A DNA stretch of 64,000 bases. It comes from Xanthoparmelia taractica (taxonomy: Eukaryota > Ascomycota > Lecanoromycetes > Lecanorales > Parmeliaceae). The translations under genes and the position numbers were made by a program. The notes beneath the pieces were generated by a model. The model was given only the letters and a program-made list of their open reading frames with translations, ran no database searches and was not told the DNA's origin. This document shows positions 13,454 to 27,523 of the stretch, piece after piece (within the stretch, counting starts at the first letter, position 1; every line of letters starts with the position of its first letter). The stretch spans positions 6,749 to 70,748 of the forward strand of contig MU853194.1 of assembly GCA_033085395.1 (NCBI GenBank), written 5' to 3'.

Positions 13454-14896
13454 TATATAAACGATATTCTTTCGTTAATCTTAATAAAAAGAATATTTAA
13501 ATTATTAAGAATAAGCTTAATAAGAAGTTTAAGATAATTAATTTAGATTTATATATTTATTACCTCGATATATTAATTAATTAAAATTATGCTAATCGTA
13601 TTCTTCGCCTTAGATAAAAGAATTATATTAAGAAATTTCTAAAGAAGCATAATATATTAAATTTAGCGTCAGCCCTCACGTCTATAATTAGCGATAAATT
13701 CTATATCGCTAATAATAACTTCGTGATTATCGAAAAGAATCGACTTATCTATTAATTCGCTATTAAATCTCTCATATACGCTATATTAGATACTTAACTC
13801 GATATTATATATACTATCTTAATAATTTCTTAATATAATTTAAATTTTAATAAATCTTATTAAAAGACTATTAAACGAATCTTTCGATATCTTAATAATA
13901 TTAAGAATTAGTAGCTTATATTTAGAGGAGATCTAAAGTCGCTTATTAATTATATAGACGCGAACTAGGCGAAAGACTAGAACACTTAATATTTTACTTC
14001 GAAATACGTCTTCGATATAGATAATGTAATTATTAATTAATCTTCGAAGCGTTAATCTATAATTATTTTCTCGATTTATAAAATCGAATATATTAATTAA
14101 ACTTAGATTATAAAGAAGATAGTCTAATTGCGAGAACTTCTAGATTAACTTAATCTTAATATTAAATGCGCTTAAGCAATTATTATTTATTACGATAATT
14201 AAAGTGCTATAACACTAACTAAGAATTCTTAATTTTATGCTCGCATTAAGTATATCGATATTTAATATTACTACGTGCGAGAATATGTTATCGTCGATAT
14301 GATTACTCTCGAGTATATATTAATTAATAAATAAATAGCTAATAAACTTATCAAAAGTCTTTACAAGAACAAATTCGAGTTATTTCGATCTCTAATCGAA
14401 TCGAAACGTCGATTATAATTCTATCTATAGAAGAGCTTCTACTAAAAAAATACTATCGTCTCACTATCACCTCATAAACCTACATTATAAAGCGTATCGC
14501 CCTAATATATATCACAATCAATTATTACTATCAAGTATTAGTATTCTAAATAATCTCCACGAGGCCTTATAATTAGTTATATACACGACGAAGATTTATA
14601 TTTCAATTAGATCGCTTATCACTCCCATATATATTCTCCGATCGTAATTCGATAAAAATCTAATATATATCTATTAAACGTGAAATTTTTATCTTTAAAA
14701 ATCGTTTTTTAATAAAAAGTAAAAAGTTTATATAGGGCAATAAGACGAATATAAGCACATATCATTTTTCACTATTGCTGCCCTACGTTTACTTCTTATA
14801 ATAAATATATTAGCTTTACGATAGCTACTTAACGTTCGAGCTATAATCTTCAAATCTCGTATTTTAAGTAGAGAGTCGATAGCGTATAAAGGGGAA

Positions 14897-15040
14897 TATT
14901 AAAAGTTAAGTCACGTGCTTACGTGATATGCCAAGGCTTGGCAAAACGCCAAGTCACGTGACCTCACTTAGATAGATCGCACTTACCTTCATAGCACACT
15001 TAGAACAATACAACTAAGTGTTCTACCTTATATTTTAACA
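14897..15040 (+). repeat. 3' LTR of copia B
   Basis: 144 bp ending TTTTAACA. It is the least mutated of the three family LTRs and shows the palindrome TGCCAAGGCTTGGCA (14,929-14,943) and two CACGTG cores. Confidence 0.9.
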
Positions 15041-15313
15041 GAGAACGTGAATTAGTCTATATATAGAATAACGAGAATATATTTAAATTATTTTAGATAT
15101 AGAAAAGATAACTAAAATAGAGTGAATATATAAATACGTTAAGCGTATTTTTAATAGTAAATAAAGAAGAAAGTTAATTAATTAGATACGACTATAAAAG
15201 AATATCTAAATAATTCAATTGCGAGATCTTAAATAATCGAACTATCTACTGAGAGAGGCGTAGATAAGCTTGCCCTAATGCCATCAAGAATCTCCGCAAT
15301 TTTCTCTCGTACT

Positions 15314-15393
15314 AACTCAATTTGAAGGGGTGTATATGTAGGAAAATAGGGGGTGTATATGCAGGGAAAGGGGGTGTACACCTATCACGTCCC
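15314..15393 (-). repeat. Right terminal inverted repeat of the MULE
   Basis: Inverted copy of 6,114-6,193. It is largely unmutated and contains three TACACCCC-type modules read on the minus strand. Flanked by TAAACTTA at 15,394-15,401. Confidence 0.93.
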
Positions 15394-18300
15394 TAAACTT
15401 ATTATCTCTATCGAAGATAATCGCTTAAGATACTTCTTAGTTATATCTTATTATCGAGATAAGAAACGTATCGATCTATTCTACGATACTTTAAATATTC
15501 TTTTCAAGAATAATTAATAATTTCTTATTAAACTTATATATAATAGTAAAAATTATATTATAATCGTCTCTTTATATAAATAATAGAGCGATAATAAAGT
15601 TTATTTTTATTATATAAAAAGATGTCAACGAGGAATTAATTAAGCGCAGTAATTTATATAACGTATATCTCTTCGTTTAATTAACTTAATATTTCGAGTA
15701 ATAATAAATATATTTCTATAGTCGTCGAGATAGCTTTCGTAGATATAACGAGCTTATAATACGATCGAATATATAATAAAATTTACTATAACTATAATAA
15801 TTATATATTAACTCGAAGACTTTCTTATATAGAATCTTGAAAATATATAGTCGTTTCTTATTATTAATTTCGTTTATAAAATAAATAAGTTCGTTACGAA
15901 GTTTAAATCGTAATTTCTCTAATTATTATTCTATATCTTATTTATTAATCGTAGATTAAGCGAATTTTAAGATCTTAAGAATTTTAGCTTAACGCTTATT
16001 ATTCGCGTAGCTTCGCTTTAATCTAAACTTAAAATTATTTAATATCTCAATTAAGATTATATAATATATTATCTCGAAGTCATCGAATATTAAGTTATTT
16101 AATACGTTATTTACTTAGAATATTTTTATATTCTCTATCTTTAATCGAGAGAGAGCGTTAAATATAATATAAAGCTTTTTAAACTTATATTATACATTAA
16201 AACTAAATTAAGATAAATATAGAAAAGCTCTTATTAGTCGTAAGTTAAGTTTATTAATATTTATAAAAATTATCTTAATCTATCTAATTATAGAGATTAT
16301 CGCCGAGTAATTTATATATATTATTACTTAAGATATATTCGATATTACGTCGGTGTATTAAGTTACGATAAGATATTTAATTCTTCGTATTAATTATATT
16401 AATTATATTAATTTTAATTCTATAAATTAATAGCGTAATTCGATAAAAATTAATATCTTATTAAGAAATATAATAGACTCGATATTCTCTTTATCAAAGA
16501 TTATCTTATTATCTTTAATATAATAGATAATTATATCGAAGCTTTACTTAAAAGCGTTAATATCTATATATAGTCGTTAATTAAGATTATAATAAATAAG
16601 AAATATTAACTCTTTAAAGACTTTTTATAATCTTTCGAAAATACGAATCTCTTTTTTAATAAAGATATCGAGGCGACTTTCTCTATTAAACGCTTTTCGA
16701 GTCTTATTCTTAATAAAAATATTATATAGTATTAAATCTTTCTTAATTGAAGCGACTATATTATTTACGTATAATAGAAAATATAACTTTTAAATTAATT
16801 AATTATTTCTAAATATATCTCTAAATCTTTTAAGATAATAAAAAACCTTAGCTTAATAATAATTATAAGTTTCTCTTTCGCGATACTTAGTCTTAGACTA
16901 TCTATCTTTTATTTTAATAACGTTATCGATAAATACTTTAAAAAGATCTTAAATAACTTAATAGCGATATTATACTTCTCGAAGAAAATAAAGACTCGCT
17001 ATAAATAATTTAAATACTCTTTTAAGATATTATTAAAAATTATAATATTATTAATATAAGCTTTAACGAAGCTTCGAAAATTTCTAAAAAGCTTATTAAT
17101 CTATTGGTACACGTATATTAAGCTATTCTTAAAATTTATAATAGTTATATTTATTACTCGCTTTCGCGATAAATAATTATAATAAGCTTATAGCGATTCT
17201 TATAGCGTATTAGTTATTAATAAAAAAACTCGCTTTATTTATAATATTAATATATTTATATTCTTATATTAATATAATAATATTCGCTTATAGTAGTATT
17301 AAATAAGAGTTAGATTTTATAATCTTATTTAATTCGCGAATATCGATAATTACTCGCTTCTTATAAATAAACGTCTTATCTAAAAAGTGAATAATTCTTT
17401 ATATTATAAATATTAAATAGTTATATAACGTCGGCTCACTCGTTTAACTTATTTTTTCTTTCTTATATAATCTATTAAATTTCTTATCTATAAGCTATCT
17501 ATCTTCTTACTCTATCGAATAAATCTTTATAAATTTTAATTTAACGTTAGATAGCGTCTTAATTGATATTTATTTCTTCTTTAATATATTTATTACTTTA
17601 TCGAAATCGTGAAATATTAACGAATTCGGAATAAGATTCGATTATCTTCTAAATAGCACTCGTCTAATAAGATACTTAATCTAATTAATAAATAATAACG
17701 TTATTAATTATAATATACTCGATTAATAAGAATATAAATATCTTTATTACTTCTATAATAGCGAGAATAATAATAATAATAATAATAATTTTTTAAAACG
17801 ATTATATAATTAACGTTATCTTAGATGAGATAGTAAGAAAATATTCTTTTTCTTTATATTTTAGAATCTTTTCTAACTTTATTTATCGAAGAATAATAAT
17901 TACGAATAATAACGTATTTCAAACTTATATTATATATATCTCGGCGTTAATTATATAAATAATTACTTTGCTCTCGATATTGAGATTTATTAATAAAATT
18001 CGCGACTTAAATAGATAATCGTAATTCTTAGATAAGACTCTTTTAAATTTAATAGATATATTTACAATTTAAAACGATTTTATAATAATTCGCTTAATAG
18101 CTTATATTATTCGTTTCTATCGCTTCTCTAAAGACTTAACTATTAGAAAATACGATATATCCTTACTTAATCGAAAACGCTTCGCTAATAAATTCACTAT
18201 CGCTTCTTTTAAGTCGAGAATATTTATATTAATTAATATTTTAATTCTTAACTTTTCGATTAAGTGAATTTATCGATTAATCTTAATTATAGCGAACGTT

Positions 18301-20870
18301 TTTATCGCTTCTTCTTTCAGAAAGATATTAATCCTTATATACTCGAAGCTAATATATTTAATACTTTTAATTTCACGTACGATAATAGACTTCTAAATAT
18401 AAAGAATCTCTATAATTAAATATTCGAAGAGATATTATACTTTATTAAAAATAGATATAATATAGTAGATATTAGCTTCTATATCGATAAAGTTTAACTT
18501 CTTCTTAACGATCACACGCATTATAACGTACTTTTAAGAACGAAATTTATATTATTTCTCAATAATAGCGAATAATTACGTAGCTATAATCGAACACTTT
18601 TATAGATTATTAGCGCTATACGACGCTATTTAAAACGTCGTCGACTCTTTCTATTTATTATAATAAATATATACATATTGATAAAGCTTATTATTAAAGT
18701 AATAAATAACTTCGTAATAACGATAGATAAACTTCTTTTATATAGTAAAGTAAGCGTCGATATAATCTTCTAGATATTTCTTATTCGATTACTTATAGCA
18801 ATTTAATTAAAAGAATAACTTCTTCTTATCTTCGAAAAGACTATTTAGCGTCTAATTATCGATCTCGAGAGTATCTATCTTATTCTTCTTATTCTCGTTA
18901 TTAAAATAGATTAATTAAGAATATACTAAGTACTTATTCTAATAAGACTAAAACGATTAATTATTTTAATTATTATAGATATATCAATATAGCTATCGAT
19001 AGAGTTAAGATTATTACCATCTCTAAGAAGAATCTAACGCGTTTATAAGATCTATCGCTATCTATAAACAAAACTATTAAGACGATAATTCGTTTTAAGA
19101 TTAACGAGTAGAATAAGTATCTCGTGACGAATAAAAATTTTGAAAGATATAAAATAGAGACTAATATAATCGAGTATAGTAAGATTATTAATATTAATAG
19201 TCGCTATAATATAATTACTAATTAGAGTCTAATACTTATTATTATAACTATTAAAAGCGAGATTAGTATTAATTATAATTATTATTAGGCTTATTCTTGT
19301 AGAGTCGAGATTACTATCGCTAATTACAATAGATCTTCTATTAGATCTTCTTCTTTTCTTCGATCTCTTTTAAAAATCTATTTAGCGTAATCTACTTTAT
19401 AGATTAATTAATATCTCGCGTTAACGATAAGTTGAAATTACGTTAAGCTTATATTAATTATTAAAAAATAAAGTTCAAATTAATATTCTTTATATAATTA
19501 ATTATAATTTAAATATAATTAAATAACTCTTTATCGAAGCGAATATTGATAATATTAAAGCGTTTATTGATTAGCGAGATAAGAGCGATAAAATAATTCG
19601 ATTTAAAGCGTTTCTATAACATTAAGATTTATTATTTATTTTTTTATCGTAGTATTAATCTCTTAAGCTTAATAAGCTCTCTCGTATATTACTTAAAAGT
19701 AGTGTCACGAAGATAAATATTTAAATTAGTGCGTATTAACTCCTTTTCTTCCGTTAGAATTATATTCTTTACTTATTTCACAAAGAGATATATATTACGA
19801 TGATATATATACTTATCTTCTTTAATTATAGAATCGATATCTATTAATAAGATTAGACACGAGTTAAAGAAGTTAACTTCTTCTAATCGCTATTATAGCG
19901 TAGCGTTATTATCGTTATTAGATAAATCTTAAAAACCTTATAAGTCTATTTACTCGATTAATTTAATAGAGTCGATAATAAGAGTATTAAAAATTTAATA
20001 GAATTTCGCCCGCTGAGCTTCTATAAAATTAATATTAACTATACTAACTTACTTTAATAAGTCTACGAGATTATAATAGATAGTTTTCTTCGCTAAAGTA
20101 TTAAATATCGTAAATGATAAATTAAGAAATAGAGAATATTCTAAGAAGTTAAATAATATAATAATAAATAAGAGCTACGGCGAGCCGCGGATCTATAATA
20201 GAAGAAATATTCGAAGAAGTCGAGGCTAATAATAAGATTAATATATAATTAATAGAGAATAGTAGTGCGAATATACGTAACTAACGAATAACTTCTTTAA
20301 ATTGTAGCACTAATCGCCTAAAGCTTAACTTATTAATTATTTACAATAAAGAATATTTCGACTCGTCGAGAGAAATTAATTAATTTTAATGATTATCTAA
20401 AATATTAATATTAATACTTAATCGAAGACTTCGATACTTCTTCGTCTATCTAAGATATCGTCAAATTAAATATTTGATAATTTCTCTTATTTATTATTCG
20501 AGAATATTAAAATATTTATAATTTATTCGACTAAACTCCTTTAATTATAAAATAAGTATTACTATAATCGACTTTAGAAAAATAATAACGTTCTCGATTT
20601 ATAGAGCGTATTTAATAATATCTATTAGGATAATTATAAGAGCTTTTTCGACTCTCTTAAGATACGTAACACGAATCTTTAAGAAAAAATAAAATACCTA
20701 TTATTAAAAGAATAATAAATAGCGAGTAACTATTATATATAGAACTAATATTTAATAAATAATTCGTGATACTCGCTATAGTAGAACGAAATTAGAGCGT
20801 TACTATTATTTATTAGATATTTAAAAAATTAAGTAAAAGATAATTAATTTCTTCTAACTCGGAACTACTA
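15394..20870 (-). mobile_element. Gypsy element 2, main part, RIP-degraded
   Basis: Minus-strand translation shows a Ty3/gypsy polyprotein in descending coordinates. Most convincing is the RT entry at about 17,321-17,370, reading KRVIIDIRELNKI without a stop, followed by an S-Y-L-I-L-L-like stretch and a fingers/palm region down to about 17,100. RNase H and integrase would follow towards 15,402, and the integrase continues in 5,549-6,113 beyond the MULE. The gag side lies towards 20,800. Stops are frequent in all frames. The 5' LTR boundary on the right is not resolved. Confidence 0.72.
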
Positions 20871-21158
20871 CTTAAATACTACATGCTTCGTTCTTGGCAG
20901 ATGATCTAGGCAGATAGTTACGACCGAGGTTAGATACTAGTTCGATACTAGCATGATACTAGCATTAGATAGGTACTATTCGGAATAAACGAGATATGTA
21001 ATTTTTCTCTATAGAATTATTAAAAATATATATATATATATATATAAGATATACATTATACATATCTAATAATTAACTCTCTCGAGTTATAATTAAAAGA
21101 AGTTCTTATTTAAAGAATTTTTCTTTAAATAGATATTCTTATTTTTCAAGAGATAGAA
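20871..21158. other. Partly unmutated patch at the right end of gypsy 2
   Basis: About 130 bp (20,871-21,000) of near-normal composition stands between RIP-degraded blocks, followed by an AT run with a (TA)n tract at about 21,030-21,050. Within it GATACTAG occurs three times at 11-bp spacing (about 20,933-20,965). The position fits the 5' LTR or leader of minus-strand gypsy 2, but no second copy is present in the window to prove an LTR. No gene seen. Confidence 0.45.
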
Positions 21159-21346
21159 TATTATAGCTATGGCCTTGAGGAAGCCTTTCGCAGGCGCCTT
21201 CCTAACCCTTGGCTAGGAGAAGGAGCTGGGGAAGCTATGTCCGTACTAGTACTAGCATGGCTAGACGTGAGTACTTATTCTCCGAGCTCTCCCATAGTTT
21301 CTAATCAATCTTCTTTCACTTAATCAATTAGTACTTGTGCTTATTA
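21159..21346 (+). repeat. 5' LTR of gypsy 1
   Basis: 188 bp starting TATTATAGCTATGG and ending GTGCTTATTA. The outer half is barely mutated, and most C-to-T changes relative to the right copy lie towards the interior side. Confidence 0.92.
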
Positions 21347-24300
21347 TTTAATAACAACGCCGTCTATATCCAGCTATTATTATATGTATTATCCCTACAT
21401 CAGACACAGCATTAGTTCTTTATTAATCTATTGTTTACTCGCTACTTACTTGCTACTTATAAGCCAATCTTAACGTTACTATTAGCTCTTAATAAAGACT
21501 ATTACTATCTAAAACCTTCTATAAGCAGCTATCGTGACTATATCAAGCACTTCTTTATCGCTTAATAGCGATCTTATACGCATCGATTATCAAATCTATC
21601 GCTTTATAAAAATAATAGATTAAGTATATCTAGCAGACGTCTCTTACGAGATAAGACTTATTATTAAATATATCTATCGTTACTACGAACGCTCGAAGCA
21701 ATTACTATTATTAACTCAAGTAACTATTCTATTATCCCGATAGTTATAACGCTCTACTTTAGTAGAGTTATTATTCTTTTTATCTAATTAGATTATCGAT
21801 ATATTTATATTTTAATATATTATTAGAGTCTTTATCGATTATATTATTAAATATAAAAGTCTTCTATAGCTAAAAGAATATTTTCGCTCTTAGAATTCTT
21901 TTACTATAAATATTGATAGTATAAATATTATTAGAGCTATCTTAGTAGAGGAAATTATTTATAATAAATCTATCGAATTAAAGCTAGAATTATAGTCGCT
22001 AAGAATACATAAAGTAGCTATTCGACGTATAATTAATAAGATAGTTACTACTACTCTAGCAGCTTCTCGCTAATTTCTAGTATTATTAAACTTATTAAAA
22101 TCGTCTAATTCTATCGATCCCGCTAATTCGCTCGAACATAATAATATTATTAATGCTATTATCTTAAGATAAAATATTAATAATTTGAGATTTTTCGATT
22201 CATATTACAATAAAAAGATAATTAATAATAAAATAGTAATTAAATATATTAGCAAAGATATCTACTTTAGAGATATTTATCTTTTTCTTAATCGTATTAA
22301 GTAATTCGTATCTACTAAAGAAATTAATATAATCTATAATAAGCTTACGAGATATTACTCTTTTATAATAAATTAGTAAGCTATCTTATATTAAACGTCG
22401 TATTATTATTTATAATTTCGATATTAATAAATAAATAAAGCTATTTATTAAACGCATTAAATAATTATTAAATATTATTATTAATTTATTTCTTCGAGAG
22501 ACGTATTTTTTATGTAACGCTATTGCTAAGCGCGAGTTAAGGGAATTCGCTTAATATATATTACGCTCTATTAAGAGTTCTAATATTAATAATATTAAGT
22601 TATAGCTTAACTTAATATATAATAACATTAATCTTAATCTAAGAATATATATATAACGTTTTATAAGTATTTTTATTATTAATTTCTTTTTTATTAAGCT
22701 TAATAATCGTAAATATAAATAATCAATCTATATTAATAAAAAGATAGAAGAATCTTTATTATATCAATCTAAGAGATCTTATTCTCGTAATAATACGTAA
22801 CGTTCAAATTAGATTAATTAATATTCTTATTAACATTACGATAATAATAGCAATATATTATTTCGATCTACGAGAGATAATTATTAAGATTTACGATCTT
22901 TCTATAATAGCAATAACTCTTATAGCGATAATAGATTACTCTTCTCTTTAAGATTATTCTATCTCTATTAAAATAATATTAATTAATATTAATAATATTA
23001 GCTATATTAGTAATAACGATCTAAATTATCTTTATCTATTAAATAATTATTATAAATTATTAATAAGAACGTAAGTTCGTTTTTCAATTAAAAGAACTCT
23101 TCGAATTAATATTAAGACTAAAGAAACGACTTTAATAGAAATTCTTTCTAAAGATTCTTTACTATTAAAGCTTATTATATCGAAGATTAAGAAAATACGT
23201 CTTTAAATAATTATAAAAGCTATATTAATTATAATAATTAAAAAGATTTTAAATAATATAAGTATATCTTCTATTAGAGAGCTATTTAGGTTAATAAATA
23301 ATTCGTCTTCTCTATAAAAGACTTCGTCGAAACACACTTTATTATCTCACTCGCTAAATTAATAAACTTATCTTTATATTAATTTTATAATAAAATATTT
23401 TCTTTAAATAATTAATTATATAAGTATATTCGCTTATATAGAAAGTCGTCTATTAATTATTAGAATAATTTTATTATTATAAAAAAATTTAATTACTTAA
23501 TAAAGATTATTAGATTATTTATTAAGAATATATCTATATTAAAATATATCTTTTATAATTATCGCTTTATTATTATTAAAATCTTATTAATCTATTAAGA
23601 TCGACTATATAAGTATTACTTTAATATCGACTATATTATATCGCTAATTAATCGCGTATTTCTTAATTAAATTCTTAATAAAAAAGGTAATTAAATTAAA
23701 ATTAAGAAGATAATCTTATTAATTAAGATTTATAAGCTAAATACGAAGAAGTATAATATTTATAAATACGTAATTATTCTTATACATATATTAAGAATTA
23801 TAATAAGATCGTATTAATTAATCGTGAGATTTGTATTATTAATAACTTATTCGTTAAAGCACTTATTAATATCGATATTATAAAGTTAAAGAGTATTATT
23901 ATCGACACTAATAAGAATTATATTACTATTAACTCGTACGACTCTCTTTAAATATTAATATCTATAATTATTAAGAATTTAAGAACTAATATTATTATTA
24001 TTAGTAAAACGCGTTAAATAATATCTACGTATTTCTTTTATAACGATATTTATCGAAGCTATCTATCTATCTAAAGATCGAGATCTATTATTTAAATTAT
24101 CTTAGCTCGATACTCTCACTCTATTTATTTATATCGTTAATTACACGCTCTCTAAGATTATAATATATAATAATATAAATCTCTCTATTATTTTTATTAG
24201 ATATATTTATTTAGATAAAGTACTTAAATACGAAATAGAAGAATACTTCTTAATCGCTATAAAGTATATTATTATAGTAAATAAGTCTTCTAAATAAGAA

Positions 24301-24872
24301 ATATCTTAAATTAAATAAGACTTTCGAGCTACTTTAAAAATAATTATCGCTTTTAATATTAATATTATTCTTAACGCTATTAAAAACGAGATAATTTATT
24401 ATATTAATACTACGATCCATAATAACTTCGCAGTAGTATATATTATATTTAATATTATCGAAGTTTTTCTTAATTTATAAAAGAATATCGATAATATTAT
24501 TAATATATTAAAAGATTAATAAATAAAGATACTTCTTAGAAAGAATTAAAAAAATATTTATAAATAGATTAAGTGCGCGTCTATTCTATAAACGTGCGAG
24601 ATAAGAAAATTATTAACGAAGTCTTCGATAAACTTTATAATTAAGATTATATAAAATAAACTATTATTATTATATTATTCTCTTTCTTTTATTTTATAAT
24701 ATAAAAATCAATTTTAAACGAATTTAAAGATTATATAATTATTAATCTTAGAGCACTTAATAGAATTATTATATTAGATATCTATCTCGTTTTCTCTTAA
24801 GTTAAGATTCTTATTCTAATTAGATATATTACGCATATCTCTATTATAAACGCTACTATATTCTTCTATTTA

Positions 24873-25127
24873 CGGGTTGGAAAGGTGTGGTATATTTGAT
24901 GGTATGGGATCAGTTTTTCGAATATCATATCGAAAGGTATGGGATATCCCATACTCCCATTGGGTTTGTAATAAATATATTACGTGATATTTTTTTATAT
25001 TCTAAAAATACGTAAAAAGCTTAAGCAAACGCTTATATAATTATAAAATTCTATAAATAGATTAAAAAAAAGTTGAAAAAAAGTTGAAAACGACTATGTT
25101 CAACAGATACCACACCTTTCCGACCCG
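24873..25127. mobile_element. 255-bp MITE with TA target duplication
   Basis: Terminal inverted repeats start CGGGTYGGAAAGGTGTGGTAT and are flanked on both sides by TA, as for Tc1/mariner-derived MITEs. There is no coding capacity. The left part carries an internal palindrome (TATGGGATATCCCATA) and repeated TATGGGAT words. The element is far less RIP-mutated at its ends than the gypsy RT it interrupts, so it is either younger or too short to trigger RIP. Confidence 0.88.
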
Positions 25128-27523
25128 TACAGTTCTATTAATAGTAAATAAAGCGTTAATATTATTATTATCTTATCGTTTTATCTTATCGCGATTAAAA
25201 GATTTTTAAAGTCTTAATTATAAGATATAAAGACTTATCTATATACGTGTAACGAATAATTAATCGTATTCTTCGCTTATTTCATAACTTCTATCGAATA
25301 TACGTTAACGATATTATTATATTCTCTATCTTAGATAAATCTTTTAAATACTCTTAGAAATAAATATTTATTTAATACTTAATAAGATCTTTCTTAAATA
25401 TTTATTTATATAGTTACTTAATTAGCGCGTCGACGCTTTAAATCTGGCTACGATAGTAGATAAACTAATAGTTATACGTAATCTAAAGTTCTCGCGCACT
25501 CTAATTACTCTAAAGCGATATTTTAATATAATAAGTTATCTTAAATAATATATATTATATTACTTAGTTATTATTAAGTTACTTTAAGAGCGTAAGATAT
25601 TATTTAATCGTAATTATAAGAATATTACGAGAAGTACTCGCAAGTCTAAAGCCGATAGATTATATATTCAAACGTCTATCTCTAAGAAGTCCAATGCTTA
25701 TTATTAACTTCAAGAAATCTTCGCATCTTAGATTATATTATATTATTATAATTTAATTAGAAAGCTATATATTAATCTCGATATTAGTAAAGAATTCGAA
25801 TTTAAAATATATATCTATTATATTAAGATAGATAATTTAACTAAGCTATTGAAGACTTTTATAAATAATTAAAAAAAGAATCTTATTACTCTTAGATAAT
25901 AAAGAAATACTTTTATAACTATTAAAGCATTTAAGTAAAAGTCTATATAATTAATTCTCTTTCTTAATAAATAACTTATGTTAATAAAAATTTATTTAAA
26001 CTAATATATAATAAGATAAGATATTCTAATTATATTTATATTTATAAGAAGCTTATTAATAATCTCTATATCTTTAATATAATTATTAAGCTATATAAGT
26101 ATCTACGTTACTACTCTTATTATTAATTACACTAGATTTCGCGATATATATCGTATAAATCGCTATAATCTATCTACACGCCTAATAAATTATTTTATAT
26201 TGTTACGATTAACTTTATTCTAACTCTATTAAAGACTTTAATTAAAGAAGACTACGCTATATTAATTACTAATAAGTTTAATAAAGCTATTATCTTCGTA
26301 TTAAACTATATTAAATAAAACGATTTATAATAAATATATTATTTATTTTCTTATCTATTATTACTTAATTAAGATATCTTATAAATCGTTATCTTTGATT
26401 ATAATCGTCGCTTCGTTAAAGAGATATAATAATAGATTTTAAAGAAGCTTAAGATCGATCTCTTATATTCTATTGCATAACACTCTTAAATTAATAATTA
26501 GTCTAAGAAATTTAACGACATAACTAAAATTACGCTATAATACTTTATTCTTATAATAACGAAATAGTTATTAATATTATTATAAATATTTTCGACACTT
26601 AATATTTTAATTAAATATAGTTTAACTTATCTCGCTTCTACGAAAATACTCTATAACACTAAAATTAAAGAATTACTAAATCTATTAAATATTAATAATC
26701 TTAATCTTAATAATCTTATTAAAGTAACTTTATAAGATATTACTATATCTATTATTAGCACTTATTACGCTAGTATTATCTACTTCGTAAATACTATCGA
26801 AGTCTTTCGCAACGAATATTAATTATATTATTACTATAAGAATTCCACTAAAGTCTTTAATAATTAGCGCGTTCTTAATAAATTATTAATCTAAATATAT
26901 TAATATATAAGACGCTCTTATATTCGTATTTCTTAGAATAAAAAAGTACTACGACTCGAAGTATAAATTAATATTCTTTAAGCTCGGTGACTTTATATAT
27001 TTACGTCTTTATCGAGATTATAAAATAATTAAAATATAATTTCGTAAGTTAGAATAATAATTCGCTAAATTATTTAAGATATTAGAACGTATTAATAGAC
27101 TAATATATTGACTTAAGCTATTATCTATTATAAAGATTTATAATATTATATCTATAATATATCTCGAATTAGCTATCGTATTAGCTATAGAGTCTTATAA
27201 GCGTTAATCTATCGTGTTATTATTTATTATAATCGATAATAAGAAAGAGTATAAAATCGAACGTCTTCTTAGAAAACGTTAACGTCGATTCGAATATATT
27301 AAGCACGTTCTTACATAGTACTTAATTCGCTAAAAGAAATATAATTCGTAGAATAATTAATAAATATTAGTATAATAGCTAACTAATATATTTAAGTTAA
27401 TTAGAAATTTTAAAAGAGCTTATAATAATATATTAGAACTAACTTAATACTTAATTTAAGTATATATATATTTAGCTACAATTATTATTATCGAGGCGAT
27501 AATCTTTATTATTTATAAATAAC

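Larger units (their letters stand above)
8398..15040 (+). mobile_element. Copia element B, structurally complete, RIP-degraded
   Basis: Two 144-bp LTRs (8,398-8,541 and 14,897-15,040) bound a 6.6-kb element. The flanks read AAGAA at 8,393-8,397 and GAGAA at 15,041-15,045, a 5-bp target duplication with one G-to-A change. Directly inside the left LTR is a primer-binding site (8,542-8,559) resembling the anticodon arm of initiator tRNA-Met. A purine-rich tract (AAAGGGGAA) abuts the right LTR. Plus-strand remnants run in copia order: gag with an Asn/Lys linker near 10,840-10,865, protease/integrase, RT with a degraded YxDD near 13,450, and an RNase H tail near 14,200-14,350. Every frame contains stops. 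It interrupts the MULE and is younger than it. Confidence 0.9.
6114..15393 (+). mobile_element. Mutator-like (MULE) DNA transposon interrupted by copia B
   Basis: The element has 80-bp terminal inverted repeats (6,114-6,193 and 15,314-15,393) and a perfect 8-bp duplication TAAACTTA on both sides (6,106-6,113 and 15,394-15,401). Without the copia B insertion it would be about 2.6 kb. Plus-strand translation of 6,300-8,390 is full of stops but keeps a MULE-type signature: a degraded W-H-I-N-K-N-V motif near 7,235-7,260 followed by a KKYFE/EEF helix and a YxxxTWIxxYK-like segment near 7,400-7,460. A SWIM-like region and a basic tail follow. The long TIRs also fit a MULE. Fungal MULEs more often duplicate 9-10 bp, so the superfamily call rests mainly on the transposase. 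Confidence 0.8.

Noticed and set aside
6114..15393. hAT or pogo/Fot1 assignment for the TIR transposon
   Set aside because: The 8-bp duplication suggested hAT and the C-rich TIR suggested Fot1. However, the 80-bp TIRs and the degraded W-H-I-N-K-N-V plus following helices fit a Mutator-like transposase better.
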